Part shown: positions 50,001-58,479 of the stretch, one piece after another
Layout: every line of letters begins with the position of its first letter
How positions within the stretch are numbered: position 1 is the first letter of the stretch
Assembly (NCBI GenBank): GCA_037576195.1
Contig: CM075102.1
Coordinates: 43,086,745-43,150,744, forward strand
Length of the DNA stretch: 64,000 nucleotides
Origin: Phytoseiulus persimilis
Lineage: Eukaryota; Arthropoda; Arachnida; Mesostigmata; Phytoseiidae
Reading direction: 5' to 3'
Made by a program: the position numbers and the translations under genes
The notes under the pieces: model-generated
The model's input: only the letters and a program-made list of their open reading frames with translations
Databases searched by the model: none
Told to the model about the DNA's origin: nothing

Positions 50001-53000
50001 TTTTTCCTCTCGCCTCCAGTAGAAGTTTTCCCGAGGACTCAGAGGGCCCTCATGGAACGACTTTCGGATACTTCTGTTCGACACCTCTCCGAGGTGTGCG
50101 ACGTCGTCCCGCGATCCCCCCATCTGTCCCTTCTCTCGGTCGAGTCCGAGACGGCGTTGGGAGACAATCGACGCCAACGACGTAGCTGCGGCAGCAACTT
50201 GCTCTGTCGATTCCCACCTGACTTCACGAGCTCGATCGCGGGGACCGAGGTGTAGTTATAGCTGCGCACAGGAGCAGCGGCTCCACCAACAACAACTCCT
50301 GCCGACACCACCACCAACACGAAGTGAAGCAGCATATGCTTCCTGGTTCGAGGGCCCCTTTCGAAACCATTGCTTCTGTCACTCGCTGACCGTTACTGGC
50401 TGATGGTTTTATGACCGTTCTTTATGATGACCTCGCCGCCATATATGACAAATACGCGCTGGCAACACCCAGCACTCTTTTTTAGTGCTTGCCGCGCGGC
50501 TTTCTCCCTACCTCATCTTGAAGGACGCTGAAACGATGACCATTGCCACGGAGGTGGACCATTCGAGCGATGTGCTCCCGAGGGGAAATCCCAACGACCT
50601 TTTCGGGCTCGGGGCTGCTCTTGGAAACATTGTCTCAGTTCCCGTAGAGATCTTCGTTGAGTCTGTCATTCCGACCGTGTTTTTTTGACGAAAAAGCGCC
50701 TTCAAATCTGGGGGATCGCCACCGTTGACTTGATTGTGCTCCAGCATCGACGTCGCCCGTGAACGCGGAGTAATTTCTCAAGTACCCCGGCCTTCCTTTT
50801 GTTGAAAGAACACCATCGAGGAAGCGAGAAGAAAGAGAACAAGAAAACGCGAATGAAATCAGAAAACGAAGAGTGCACCGCCGCGCCGGCTGGACCCACG
50901 CCGTGACCCGTTTGACCTCCTCCGTGAGTGAGTGAGCTTGGGCAGAGGTGCACAAGATCCTGTTGAAGACTTTCTGCCGGTCGATCCTTCGGTTGCTGCC
51001 GCTTTCGTTGTTGTTCGGTACCGTTAGTTAGCGAGAACTCACGGGCAATGCTTGGCAGCTGCTTCGAGCTCTCGTCGTGTAAGTTTGTGTGAACCATCTA
51101 CCACCGGAAGCAGCACACAGCGGACTCGTATAGAACAAAACCTGCAAGAGAAAGGGAGATCTACAACCAGCGGAGTCGAGCTTTCAACTTTAATTATTTC
51201 TTCCCACAGTAACTAAGAGCTTCTCGCTCTCGAGTTGAGGAAACGATGGTCACGATTTCGCTGACTCTCGAACCGATACGAGACCAACGGATCCCACTGG
51301 TCGGTTGGCTGGCCTGGCGGCCGGCGGGATTCGGCAGCCAGGATCTCGTTCTGAGTCGAGCTCCGGTTCTCGGTTTGTTTGCTCTCGATTCTCGACCCTC
51401 GAATGGCGCAACTCGTCGCCATTACGTTTCGAGCGATGAGCTGTAAAGCTTCGTCCGTGGGAAGAGCCTCAATCCACCGCAGCAGACTTTTCCCGACATT
51501 TTCGAACCAGAGCGTCCTCTCCCTACAGGATGTCATAACGGCGTCCCACCGCGGAGGGAGCAAGGGTTCGCTTCCGAGTTTCCCATCAGGTGGATCATCG
51601 ACTTCCCTCATCGTCCTCAGCCCCACGGAACACTGAGCTCCGCGATCCGCTGCTCGAATGGAACTTGTTTCTCCATTTGAGATTGTTCCAAGTCACTGGA
51701 TCTCTGTAGTTTTGAATGTTCCCCGTGTGCCACCGCGGATCCGCAGTCAATCTACTCCCATAGACTCCACTCGTTGTGCCGCGAACATCGAATCGGTCGT
51801 CAACGAGAGATTCACTCTTGCGAGTTCTCCGTCGTGCCGACTCCGATCGGTGCCGCCGAGCTAGCCACTATCATCACGGGCAAAAGACGCTCGAGAACAG
51901 CATTTCGAGGACGAGATGGACAATTTTCCCCTCTTTATCTTCTTCAAAATTTCAAACAAGTAAACATCAACAACATCAGCGGTGGCAGCGGCAGTGAAGC
52001 GAGAAGCACAAATCGTTCGCAGAGCATCAGCACACACTCAGACTTGGAGTTCAGATCCTGTTTTGTCGATCATGGAAATCAAGTTAAGGCCTCGGCCCGA
52101 GTTAACATCTGCCTGTGTTTGGAAGTGGGGCTTTCGAGATTTAAAATCGATAGTTTAAAGCGGCGGTCGCAGCGAGAACAACGACGACGATGGCGAGCCA
52201 AGTGAACGAGCAGGCGAACCGATCGCCCCCACCCCCCAGGGTGCTCTACCGTTCTCCCTCGAATTTTCGGGTCATTTCAATGCCTGTTCTGAGACAGTTT
52301 GTGATACGCAGTCCTCCCCAAAGTGCGAAGAGCAGAGATGTATGTAGTCGGACAACGCTGGCTCGAGGGCCGAAGCAATGAACGAAATCATTTGACAATT
52401 TCCTAAAATCGTGGGAGTAACCGCTAGTCGACTTGTTCTGGCTGATAACGATGCCAGGGATGTTTGCAAGGCCTTAGCGTCAGCATGATGCTCCATGACA
52501 GCACTGATCCATCTTGCGATGCGCTCACTGAACACTTGCTCCTGGTCAAGGTTTACGAGATTGCCTTTCGTCCACGAGGCAAATCTGGCGGCGAAGTCCA
52601 CCGGCTTTTCGTCGAGTGGCTTTTCGTTCATTGTTTCACTGTCGACGGACGGCGACTAGCTTCTGTGCAACTTTCCCTCCTTGCGAGCTGCCATCGAGAA
52701 TGGTTTTGGTCGACGAACAGTTTTCGACGGGTATTATCGACCGGTTGTCCGAGCCGAGCAAGCAGTCCGTCATTCAGCCAGCCGCTTGCTGGCTTTTGAT
52801 ATTTCGTAGACGATGTCTCGGAAAACTAAGAGTGCGGCCAACTTTTTTTGGGACAAGTCCATATTGGAGTGACGGAGGACATAATTGAAACTTGCCCCCG
52901 GCTTCTCTTAGGAAGCCCTTCCTCCCCTCTCGAATTCTCTTCGCCCCCCCCCCCCCGTGCGCTGATCCGTCCAGCTTGCTGGCCGTCCGTCCGTCCGTTG

Positions 53001-55943
53001 GCTCGGTAGCATCCCCCTCTCGATACACCGAGCGCACAGCTGATCCCTTCGAGTGAGCGTGACATCGGTCCTGTTACTGAGAGGGAGTTTGTGGTGGGGA
53101 GACCAAGACACTCGGTCGCTTGTGTAGAGCAGCGGCATGGAGACGTTTGAGGGGTTTTCAAAATCTCAAAAAATGTGCTCATTCGACAAAAATGATGGAT
53201 CGATTTAATCTGAGATTGTCCGGCACTGGGGGGAAAGCGAGAAAGTTTCGAAGAGAAGTTGCCGACTCCGGATCTCAGTTCTGCTCTTGGCTGAGGTGAT
53301 GCCGGCGTGGGGAACAGGGGAACGATACGTCCAGGACGACGGAGGAGCAGGAGGACAACGGCGACGTGAAGCGATATTTAAATTGTAAATGCGCGAGCAA
53401 TTCGGCCGCGCGGTCGACCGGCAATCCAGCTTGCCAGGAAGTCAGCCAGGCAGACAGGTCCTCAATGAGGGATGGTCGTAGATGGATAGTAGTCGTTCAT
53501 TAATCTCTCCTCAAACCCTATCGCCGCCCTGGAGTCCTCATCCTCCACGTCTCCATTAAGTCTGTCTGTCTGTCTGGGTGCCTTTCGTCCGTCCGTCCGA
53601 GTGCCGGTCGGTCGCTTGGCTGGTCGGTCTCCTCGTGTGGAATCCATTACGATCGTCCGTTTCTGTCTGCCCTCATAGTTGTAATTGTTTACCAACATTA
53701 GTAAGTCGTCGCACCGATAGTCGCGCTGTATAGTGCGTTAGTTCGCTTCTTCTACCTGCGCGCTTACCGACTGCGTGCCCGCTCGCCCGCGCTCCCGGCG
53801 TCGGACCGGCTGTGAATGTCGTTCGAAAACGTAAATGGACTTCTTTCATTAGGCTCGCGGTGTTTGTTCCCCACGACGATATCGAGTGGTCGTCGGAGCT
53901 GTCTGCCCCACTCCCACCCTCTCCCCACTCTCGGTGGTTCATAGACCCCCTTTCAAACTTGCAAAGTGTTTTACGATGCCGGGGGATGCTCTTCTCGCGA
54001 GAATAGCAGCCACGTAACCCGTTTCACCTCGATGATCGTCTTAAAGCGATGCACTCGGACTGACATTCCTGAATCTCTCTTCCAGAACCCGCGAGTTACA
54101 CGTGCTTCACGTGCAATCATATCTGCAGCTCGGCGTGGCTCCTCTTGCAACACGTTCAGTCGACTCACGGCATGAAGATCTACACAGACGGTCCGGCCGC
54201 TGGCCTGCCTCCGAACTATCCGCGACTCCGAAGCTCGTCGCCCGTGAATTCCCCGTTGGACCTGATCAAACCTCCCGCCACAAGTTCGCCGCTGGCGTTG
54301 GACCCAACAGATTTCTATTCGCAGCGATTACGTCAACTTGCCGGGGCCTCTTCGCCGAACGCTGCGATCGCTGCACTCAGTCAGTTGACAACGTCAGCAA
54401 CGTCAATATCAACGGCAACGTCAATATCAACGGCAGCAGCTGCGGCTGCAGCGGCCGCAGCGGCAGCAACCACGCCAATATCATTAACGAGACCATCTCT
54501 CGCATCTCCACTCGACGTACGGTGCCCGACGGAACTCGGCTCCAGCTCTCCAAAGTCGTTCGCGAGCAGCAACGGCAGTGCGGGTGGCAGCAGTGCCATC
54601 GGCAGTGCGTCGACTGTCGCAGGTGGCAAGGGAAACGGCATCGCTGCTGCTGTTGCTGCCGCCGATGAGGACGAAAAGGTCCATGATGTTGACGAGAAAG
54701 AGGACGACGGCAACACGAACCCTTCCGTGCACAGCAAAGAAAACGACGATACTGAGGAAGATTCTGAAGAGTCCGAAGAGGAACCCGAAGATGACGATGA
54801 AGAAAACGAAGAACACGAAGTGCACAAGAGACCGTCTCGATGTCGCGAAGGATCTGCAGCTCCTGTGAACGGGGACTGTGTCGCTCAGGATCTCAGAGTT
54901 CGAGGTCCTCTGCCCGCCTCTCCCCCCAAAGGCACGCAGGCGGACAATCCTGCTGCCCATTTGCTATCTCAGGCTCAGGCCCTTGCCGCCGCCGCAAGTG
55001 GCAGCCATAAATCCCTTATCGGAGAAGTTATGGAGAAAATTGGCTTGAACAACATCCAACAGTACTCCGAAGCCTACAAGCAGGCTTTAGAAGAGAGGCC
55101 AAGCTCTGAGGCGTCGTTTGTTAATGGTAAGAATCCACGTTACGTTGATGTTTGATGGATATCCGATACCCAAGCTGAACTCAATGGCGCCCCCAGAATG
55201 AATCAAACATCGTGCTGTTCCTGTGTTCCTGAATAACGTCCTATTTTCCCTGAATTTCAAGGAGGAAGCCCAAGCTCGGTTAATTCTTCGATCACAGACC
55301 GATCGTGTTCAGCCGCTAGGTTGGATGGTGCGTCCCTGGCGGAGCCTCTTTACTCTAGTCTATGGATGCAAGGCCTGGGACCTCGTGACCTTTATGGCTC
55401 ACTCAACTCAGAGAACCCATTCCCGATCAACCGCGCTAACAAGGATCTTCTCGGATTGTCGTTCCCGTCACTTTCGAGAGGTCAAGGTGCCAGTTCGTCT
55501 ATGGTTCCATTCCTCGCTGGGTCGAAGCCGCCCCGGGGTGAGAGGCGTAACGACACTTGCGAATACTGTGGAAAGGTGGGTCGAACGTACATTTATCTCT
55601 CTCTCTCCTAGATTTGAAGAGTCGTGAATCTCAGTGAGGTACGACCCGCGTAAACTCGGTGAAATGGAAATGCTAATAGGAGATTTTCGTCTCGTAGGTT
55701 TTCAAGAACTGCAGCAACCTGACCGTGCACCGACGCTCGCACACCGGCGAGAAGCCCTACAAATGTGAGCTTTGTTCATACGCATGCGCGCAGAGCTCCA
55801 AGCTGACCCGACATATGAAGACACACGGACGAATCGGCAAGGATGTTTATCGCTGCCGTTTCTGTGACATGCCGTTTTCGGTGCCCTCGACGCTGGAGAA
55901 ACATATGCGCAAGTGTGTGGTAAATGCCACGGTAATGCGGTAA
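11000..55943 (+). CDS. BCL11: BCL11-family (CTIP/Evi9-type) zinc-finger transcription factor, five visible coding exons, 5' end missing
   Basis: Joined exons 11000-11086, 43929-44234, 54086-55126, 55262-55575 and 55698-55943 give an open frame of 664 residues. Numbering here starts at the first visible codon. Order of parts: acidic N-terminal segment (1-29); atypical C2HC finger with Cys43, Cys46, His61, Cys66; one C2H2 finger (Cys138, Cys141, His154, His159); a [12 protein letters not shown] motif close to DFSRRLRELAG of vertebrate BCL11; a 12-Ala run (248-259); an acidic tract (about 351-378); three C-terminal fingers (578-656) nearly identical to vertebrate ZnF4-6. Known for the family: sequence-specific nuclear repressors that recruit NuRD and BAF complexes and act in neural and blood cell fate. 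In arthropods a neural role is inferred. All exon joins keep frame and use GT/AG sites. The vertebrate central finger pair is absent. The exon carrying the N-terminal MSRRKQ-type motif was not found. Family assignment is very secure; exact ends are less so. Confidence 0.95.
13848..13855 (+). promoter_or_regulatory. Isolated TATA-box-like TATATAAA in BCL11 intron 2
   Basis: TATATAAA is flanked by GC-rich sequence (GG before, CCCGG after). A CTTCAACT initiator-like word lies about 33 bases downstream. An ATG at 13905 opens a 70-codon frame beginning [10 protein letters not shown]. It could be an internal promoter; words of this kind also occur by chance in a window this size. Confidence 0.25.
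15531..15570. repeat. Simple repeat (GGCC)n to (GGTC)n
   Basis: GGCC units pass into five GGTC units. A related degenerate stretch continues at 15602-15632. Confidence 0.92.
18987..19007. repeat. Simple repeat (GGAT)n
   Basis: Five GGAT-type units. Confidence 0.88.
21051..21095. repeat. Simple repeat (GGTT)n to (GGTC)n
   Basis: Two GGTT units are followed by about six GGTC units. Confidence 0.92.
21497..21513. repeat. Palindrome with 7-bp arms (two SalI-type sites)
   Basis: CGTCGAC, spacer CTA, GTCGACG: exact symmetry. A short element that may be chance. Confidence 0.8.
26425..26463. repeat. Perfect inverted repeat, 18-bp arms, 3-base loop
   Basis: The left arm AACTTTGAACCCGTTTCG (26425-26442) is followed by GTG and its exact reverse complement (26446-26463). 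There are no mismatches. Sequence outside the arms does not continue the symmetry. It lies in BCL11 intron 2. Confidence 0.97.
30230..30261. repeat. Simple repeat (GAGC)n
   Basis: GAGC units pass into GGGC units. Confidence 0.9.
33773..33802. repeat. Simple repeat (CTGC)n to (GGTT)n
   Basis: CTGCCTGCCTG followed by three GGTT units. Confidence 0.85.
34145..34170. repeat. Simple repeat (CCCG)n
   Basis: Imperfect CCGC and CCCG units. Confidence 0.88.
34381..34570. repeat. Longest tetranucleotide array, (GACC/GACT)n then (GTCC)n
   Basis: About 140 bp of GACC/GACT/GAGT-type units (34381-34522), then (GTCC)n with GTCT and GTCA variants to 34570. Unit phase slips several times, so this is a diverged array, not a clean microsatellite. 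Confidence 0.9.
35285..35319. repeat. Inverted repeat, 11-bp perfect arms, 13-base loop
   Basis: TCTGGAGTTGT (35285-35295) and ACAACTCCAGA (35309-35319) are exact reverse complements around an AT-rich loop. Confidence 0.95.
35541..35561. repeat. Simple repeat (CT)n
   Basis: An uninterrupted CT dinucleotide run of about ten units. On the other strand this is a GAGA-type tract. Confidence 0.95.
38242..38305. repeat. Perfect tandem duplication, 2 x 32 bp
   Basis: Two identical adjacent copies (38242-38273 and 38274-38305), each starting GTGGCCGCGCTGGCGG and ending GCCGTCGAG, are followed by a partial GCGGCCGC. A 32-bp unit is not a multiple of three, so it shifts the frame. This fits non-coding DNA. 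Identity suggests a recent event or an assembly slip. Confidence 0.95.
38870..38892. repeat. Simple repeat (ACG)n
   Basis: About seven trinucleotide units. Confidence 0.93.
40502..40530. repeat. Inverted repeat, GC-rich 9-bp arms
   Basis: TGCCCCCGG (40502-40510) and CCGGGGGCA (40522-40530) are separated by 11 bases. The stem would be stable. It lies in intron 2. Confidence 0.9.
41816..41843. repeat. C9 run and G10 run arranged as a palindrome
   Basis: Nine C (41816-41824), then TCTGACGAC, then ten G (41834-41843). The runs can pair as a hairpin, or each strand can form quadruplex or i-motif structures. Such runs are also prone to sequencing length errors. Confidence 0.9.
43929..44234 (+). 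CDS. BCL11: BCL11 coding exon 3 (N-terminal C2HC zinc finger)
   Basis: The acceptor TTCTTTGCAG ends at 43928; the donor GTAAGT starts at 44235. The exon encodes the unusual C-X2-C-X14-H-X4-C finger (ILTCGVC, then [12 protein letters not shown], then Cys66). It has the same spacing as the vertebrate BCL11A finger (LLTCGQC, FPLGDILIFIEH). In the vertebrate proteins this finger mediates self-association. A Ser/Asn-rich linker follows with a basic KRMRED patch. The open frame continues upstream of the acceptor to about 43832, so an alternative transcript starting in the intron is conceivable; the strong acceptor and phase match favour the spliced form. The exon ends in phase 1. Confidence 0.93.
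45309..45347. repeat. Simple repeat (GCCC)n, (GCTC)n, (GGTC)n
   Basis: Three related tetranucleotide units in succession in intron 3. Confidence 0.9.
46791..46850. repeat. Simple repeat (GGCA)n, (GGCG)n, (GGAC)n
   Basis: Sixty bases of purine-rich tetranucleotide units with shifting composition. Confidence 0.9.
47150..47530. repeat. GC-rich trinucleotide-biased tract
   Basis: Successive GTC, GTT, CGC, ACG, GGC and GGT triplet runs. This composition explains the long overlapping open frames on both strands here. Confidence 0.8.
49865..49915. repeat. Simple repeat (GGAT)n to (GGAC)n
   Basis: GGAT units, then GACC, then about six GGAC units. Confidence 0.93.
52944..52956. repeat. C homopolymer run
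   Basis: Thirteen C in a row in intron 3. A second run of twelve C lies at 3980-3991. Confidence 0.9.
54086..55126 (+). CDS. BCL11: BCL11 coding exon 4 (C2H2 finger, poly-Ala, acidic region)
   Basis: The acceptor CTCTTCCAG ends at 54085. The split codon G|AA gives Glu, then [20 protein letters not shown] and a HVQSTHG motif, matching the vertebrate DEPSSYTCTTC...SAWFLLQHAQNTHG finger (residues 138-159). Next come a Pro/Ser segment, [12 protein letters not shown] (homologous to DFSRRLRELAG), two copies of TSISTA encoded by an 18-bp tandem duplication, 12 alanines, a Ser/Gly linker, an acidic tract of about 28 residues and a conserved helix-like segment with [16 protein letters not shown]. The last resembles MQHFSEAFHQVLGEK of human BCL11A. 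The donor GTAAGA starts at 55127 and the exon ends in phase 1. The vertebrate protein has two C2H2 fingers between the RQLAG motif and the acidic tract; none is encoded here in any frame. Confidence 0.95.
54399..54434 (+). repeat. In-frame 18-bp tandem duplication inside BCL11 exon 4
   Basis: AACGTCAATATCAACGGC occurs twice without a gap and encodes TSISTA twice, directly before the 12-alanine run (54433-54468). Six codons per unit keep the frame. Confidence 0.95.
55262..55575 (+). CDS. BCL11: BCL11 coding exon 5 (linker and first half of the first C-terminal finger)
   Basis: The acceptor AATTTCAAG ends at 55261; the split codon G|GA gives Gly, then [14 protein letters not shown]. The exon carries a Ser/Leu-rich linker with [20 protein letters not shown] and a [17 protein letters not shown] end. 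The first two zinc-binding cysteines of the first C-terminal finger (Cys578, Cys581) are the last features before the GTGGGT donor at 55576. This intron therefore cuts inside a zinc finger, in phase 0, between CEYCGK and VFKNCSNL. In vertebrate BCL11A this block lies uninterrupted in one large exon, as far as I recall, so the intron may be an arthropod gain. Preceding intron: 135 bp. Confidence 0.95.
55698..55943 (+). CDS. BCL11: BCL11 coding exon 6 (C-terminal three-finger DNA-binding block, stop)
   Basis: The acceptor TCTCGTAG ends at 55697 and restores [15 protein letters not shown], the canonical HTGEKPYKC linker, finger two ([19 protein letters not shown]) and finger three ([20 protein letters not shown]). 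These match vertebrate ZnF4, 5 and 6, the block known to bind TGACCA-type sites, at nearly every position. The last finger ends H-X3-Cys (His652, Cys656), making it C2HC where vertebrates have Trp-His. The protein ends eight residues later (VVNATVMR, stop TAA 55941-55943). A possible donor GTAAAT at 55919 overlaps the VVN codons, so a spliced variant with another C-terminus cannot be excluded. Confidence 0.95.
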   Translation, partial: VFKNCSNLTVHRRSHTGEKPYKCELCSYACAQSSKLTRHMKTHGRIGKDVYRCRFCDMPFSVPSTLEKHMRKCVVNATVMR

Positions 55944-57640
55944 CTGCAACTCAGCTCGCCGATCTTAAGTTTCCACTCGGTAAGGCCGCAACTCCACCAT
56001 GAGGCAGTTCCTCAGAATGACGATCCCACATGAACGTTAGGATCGCGTCGATTTTGAGCGGAGCCGCGGACCTTACTCGACTTGGAGCAAAGCCTGCGCT
56101 TAGACTTTTCGTCAACAATCATTTCAAGTTGTAGGTTGGAATGCTCTTTCGAACGGCCAGCGCGATTTAAACAATCTGGTGGTGCGAGTTGGGTGTAGAA
56201 GGTCCTGATCTCAACGGTGCGACGACTGTGGGCTTCCATGGCCTCCCCTCTGCAAAAGAAGTCCCACGGAAGTCAATCCGCTCAGAGTTCGTCTATCGCC
56301 CCGCTTCCCTTCGGCCCCTCTGCTACTCCTTTGTCTCCCCACGGCTGTCCTGTCTCTGATCCCGGTTCCTGGATCTCCTTCTATACTGGATAACGAAACT
56401 GAAGAAAATAACGACAGAATCAAGCAGATATATCGTGGAGCATGCTCTTTTGGCTCTTTCTCAGTGACACACATGATTAGATGCACCACTGAATCTGTAA
56501 ATATCACCCCGAAGTTTCCGTTATAACTGTGAAGTTTCCGATCTTGGAGAGAAAATTGAAAGAGAAAGGTTGCGAGGAGTATGCGGGAAGAAACCAAACC
56601 AGCGGTGGACGAACGCCTGTCGAGTGGAATTGGCGGCCTTCGGTTTTTCATACAACGTCTAGTCAGTCAGATAGAGTTGATCCGGAAAAGAGTGCACCTC
56701 TTCTCTCATGATAACATTAGCCGGAGACCAATATTTCCACAATTTCATTCGGCTGCAGCTGCTAGAAATACCGCTACAACTGCTCCTGCCGCCGTATTCG
56801 TTGCCTGTTGAAGTCCGCTAGGAGGACACTTTGAACTGTGAATCAAACTTCAATCCAGCAGTTTTGAAGTTTCTTTGCTTAGGAGCGAGAGATCGAAGCG
56901 AGTTGTGCAGCCGAGACTGCCGACTGTGATTTCTTGTGAACGAATATAGTGAACGAGATGTCATCCGGAGGTTTCCTATTTGTTGTATACTTATGATAAG
57001 AATTCCGCTCCTGTCATTTCTTGAACTGGACCAGCCGGTTGATCGGAAATGATTTCTCCAACTGCACGCGACACCGACAACCCACTTTTGAATCTGTAGT
57101 TTGGCACTGATAGCACTCAACATCTCATCAATATAGCCCAAAAAGTAAAGAATTTCCTTCTCACGGACGCCGCATCACCGCCACCAACCATGAGAACCAA
57201 AATAATGATATTCTTAAGAACAACAACAAATAACTTCGTCTCATTTTCATTAAGACAGTGTTTGTATGTGCGTGCGTAAGTGTATCATGTGTAAACGTTT
57301 AGCATTATTGCAAAACTACCCAAACTATTTATATTTGAGTGATGGAACTCAACACACATACCAGAGGCGTGCGGATTGCGAGAACAGAGAAAAATTTTGG
57401 AGCAATCGTGAAGTATCGAAGTCCTGATAACCATAATGATGATGCTGATGATTCGAAGATTGAGATGTAAAATGTGAAACTCCATGTAAATATTGTAAAT
57501 ATCCAACGTAATGCAATCTACGTACTGTGTATAATGTAAATATACCGAGGATAATTATGATGATCAAAATGCATAACGATGAGAATAAGATTGAGGATAA
57601 GAAAGATAATAATAAAGAAATCATTTGATTCACCAAAATC
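55944..57640 (+). other. Likely BCL11 3' untranslated region
   Basis: From the TAA stop at 55943 there is no further recognisable coding sequence on either strand. The base composition falls to AT-rich between about 57150 and 57640, unlike everything upstream. It ends with an AATAAA 30 bp before the point where GC-richer sequence resumes. A 3' UTR of about 1.7 kb would be ordinary for a regulatory gene. It could instead hold a separate non-coding transcript; there is no direct evidence of transcription. Confidence 0.55.
57611..57616 (+). terminator. Polyadenylation signal AATAAA, plus strand (candidate for BCL11)
   Basis: An exact AATAAA lies within ATAATAATAAAG at the end of the AT-rich tract downstream of the BCL11 stop. 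The word is common in AT-rich DNA, so the assignment depends on its position at the boundary of the tract. Confidence 0.5.
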
Positions 57641-58002
57641 GATCATTCCGAGCAGTCAATTCAGTGCATCTTTCCAGGGCCGAAAACTTTTCACATAAGC
57701 ATGGGATAACTCTGAAAGTTTGAGTTCCTACGGGATCCATGATCACGTGAATCATGTCTCCGTGACATGGAACTTCTTGTTCCGTCGAGTTTAGGCTCGA
57801 AATGGGTGTTTTAGAGGGAAAGAATGATTTTCTGACGTGGCTCGATGACGCTTTCTTGTATGGGTAGCACTTCACTGCTACAGAATGAAGAAGTATGGAT
57901 CGAGGCTGAGAACGAAGAGTTGTTCTCTGAGAGGACTTCTCCGAAGATCCTGGGAAAGGGAGAGAGCGCTGATGATCCTCTTCCGTTCAATCATCTTGCA
58001 AC
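57641..58002. other. Short intergenic stretch between convergent genes
   Basis: This lies between the two candidate polyadenylation signals of the plus-strand BCL11 gene and the minus-strand cuticle gene. There is no recognisable gene. It contains a near-perfect palindrome CATGATCACGTGAATCATG at 57738-57756 centred on an E-box core CACGTG (57744-57749). Confidence 0.5.
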
Positions 58003-58008
58003 TTTATT
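58003..58008 (-). terminator. Polyadenylation signal AATAAA, minus strand (cuticle gene)
   Basis: The plus-strand TTTATT reads AATAAA on the minus strand, about 105 bases past the cuticle gene stop codon at 58114-58116. This is a typical distance for a compact arthropod gene with a short 3' UTR. Confidence 0.65.
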
Positions 58009-58113
58009 TCACGCTGTCCAAGGCGTGGCAGTCGGTTGGAGACAGGCCTGACACTCTCGACCTCCGCAGTCACCTATGGTTCGGATAGATGCATCGAAAA
58101 TAGACATCATTGT

Positions 58114-58479
58114 TCAACGGGATGAAGCAGCAGCGTTGGAGAGTGCTCCACTAGTGGGGAATCTCCTCTGTGGTGTGAACCGTCTGGAGCCGTCCTGTCC
58201 GGCCGGAGCTTGGAAACCGTTCGGAGGAGCCTCAATGAGGAAGGACGCAGCGGCGGGGCTCTCAGACTTCATCCCAGGTTCGTTCGAGTTGACTTCAGCT
58301 CGGAAACCATTTGCGTCGGCGATGTATTTTACTTTACGGTAGATTCCGAGCGCATCAGTGTAGCCATAGCTGCCTCGAACAGAACCTGATTGATCCCCGG
58401 TCTCTTGACGGTATTGGTTGTTGCCGAACTCGTCCTGGATGTTGTATCCAAAATCGTAGGGTTGTGGATTGGAAGCCTC
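58114..58479 (-). CDS. Cuticle protein exon 3 (RR domain and tail, residues 73-193)
   Basis: On the minus strand the acceptor TTCCGTTGCAG precedes GAGGCTTCC (Glu-Ala-Ser). The stop TGA occupies 58116-58114. It holds the whole RR chitin-binding domain and a 52-residue low-complexity tail. Confidence 0.94.
   Translation of the reverse strand, partial: EASNPQPYDFGYNIQDEFGNNQYRQETGDQSGSVRGSYGYTDALGIYRKVKYIADANGFRAEVNSNEPGMKSESPAAASFLIEAPPNGFQAPAGQDGSRRFTPQRRFPTSGALSNAAASSR

Larger units (their letters stand above)
44235..54085 (+). other. BCL11 intron 3, about 9.9 kb
   Basis: The intron is bounded by GTAAGT (44235) and CTTCCAG (to 54085), phase 1. It contains overlapping open frames on both strands, including 385 codons at 44589-45746 and 288 codons antisense at 46674-47540. 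They are repetitive Arg/Pro/Ser/His strings with no domain I recognise, and their length follows from GC-rich simple sequence. GC-rich trinucleotide and tetranucleotide repeats are concentrated at 45309-45347, 46791-46850, 47150-47530 and 49865-49915, with a C run at 52944-52956. No separate exon with zinc-finger residues was seen. Confidence 0.65.
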
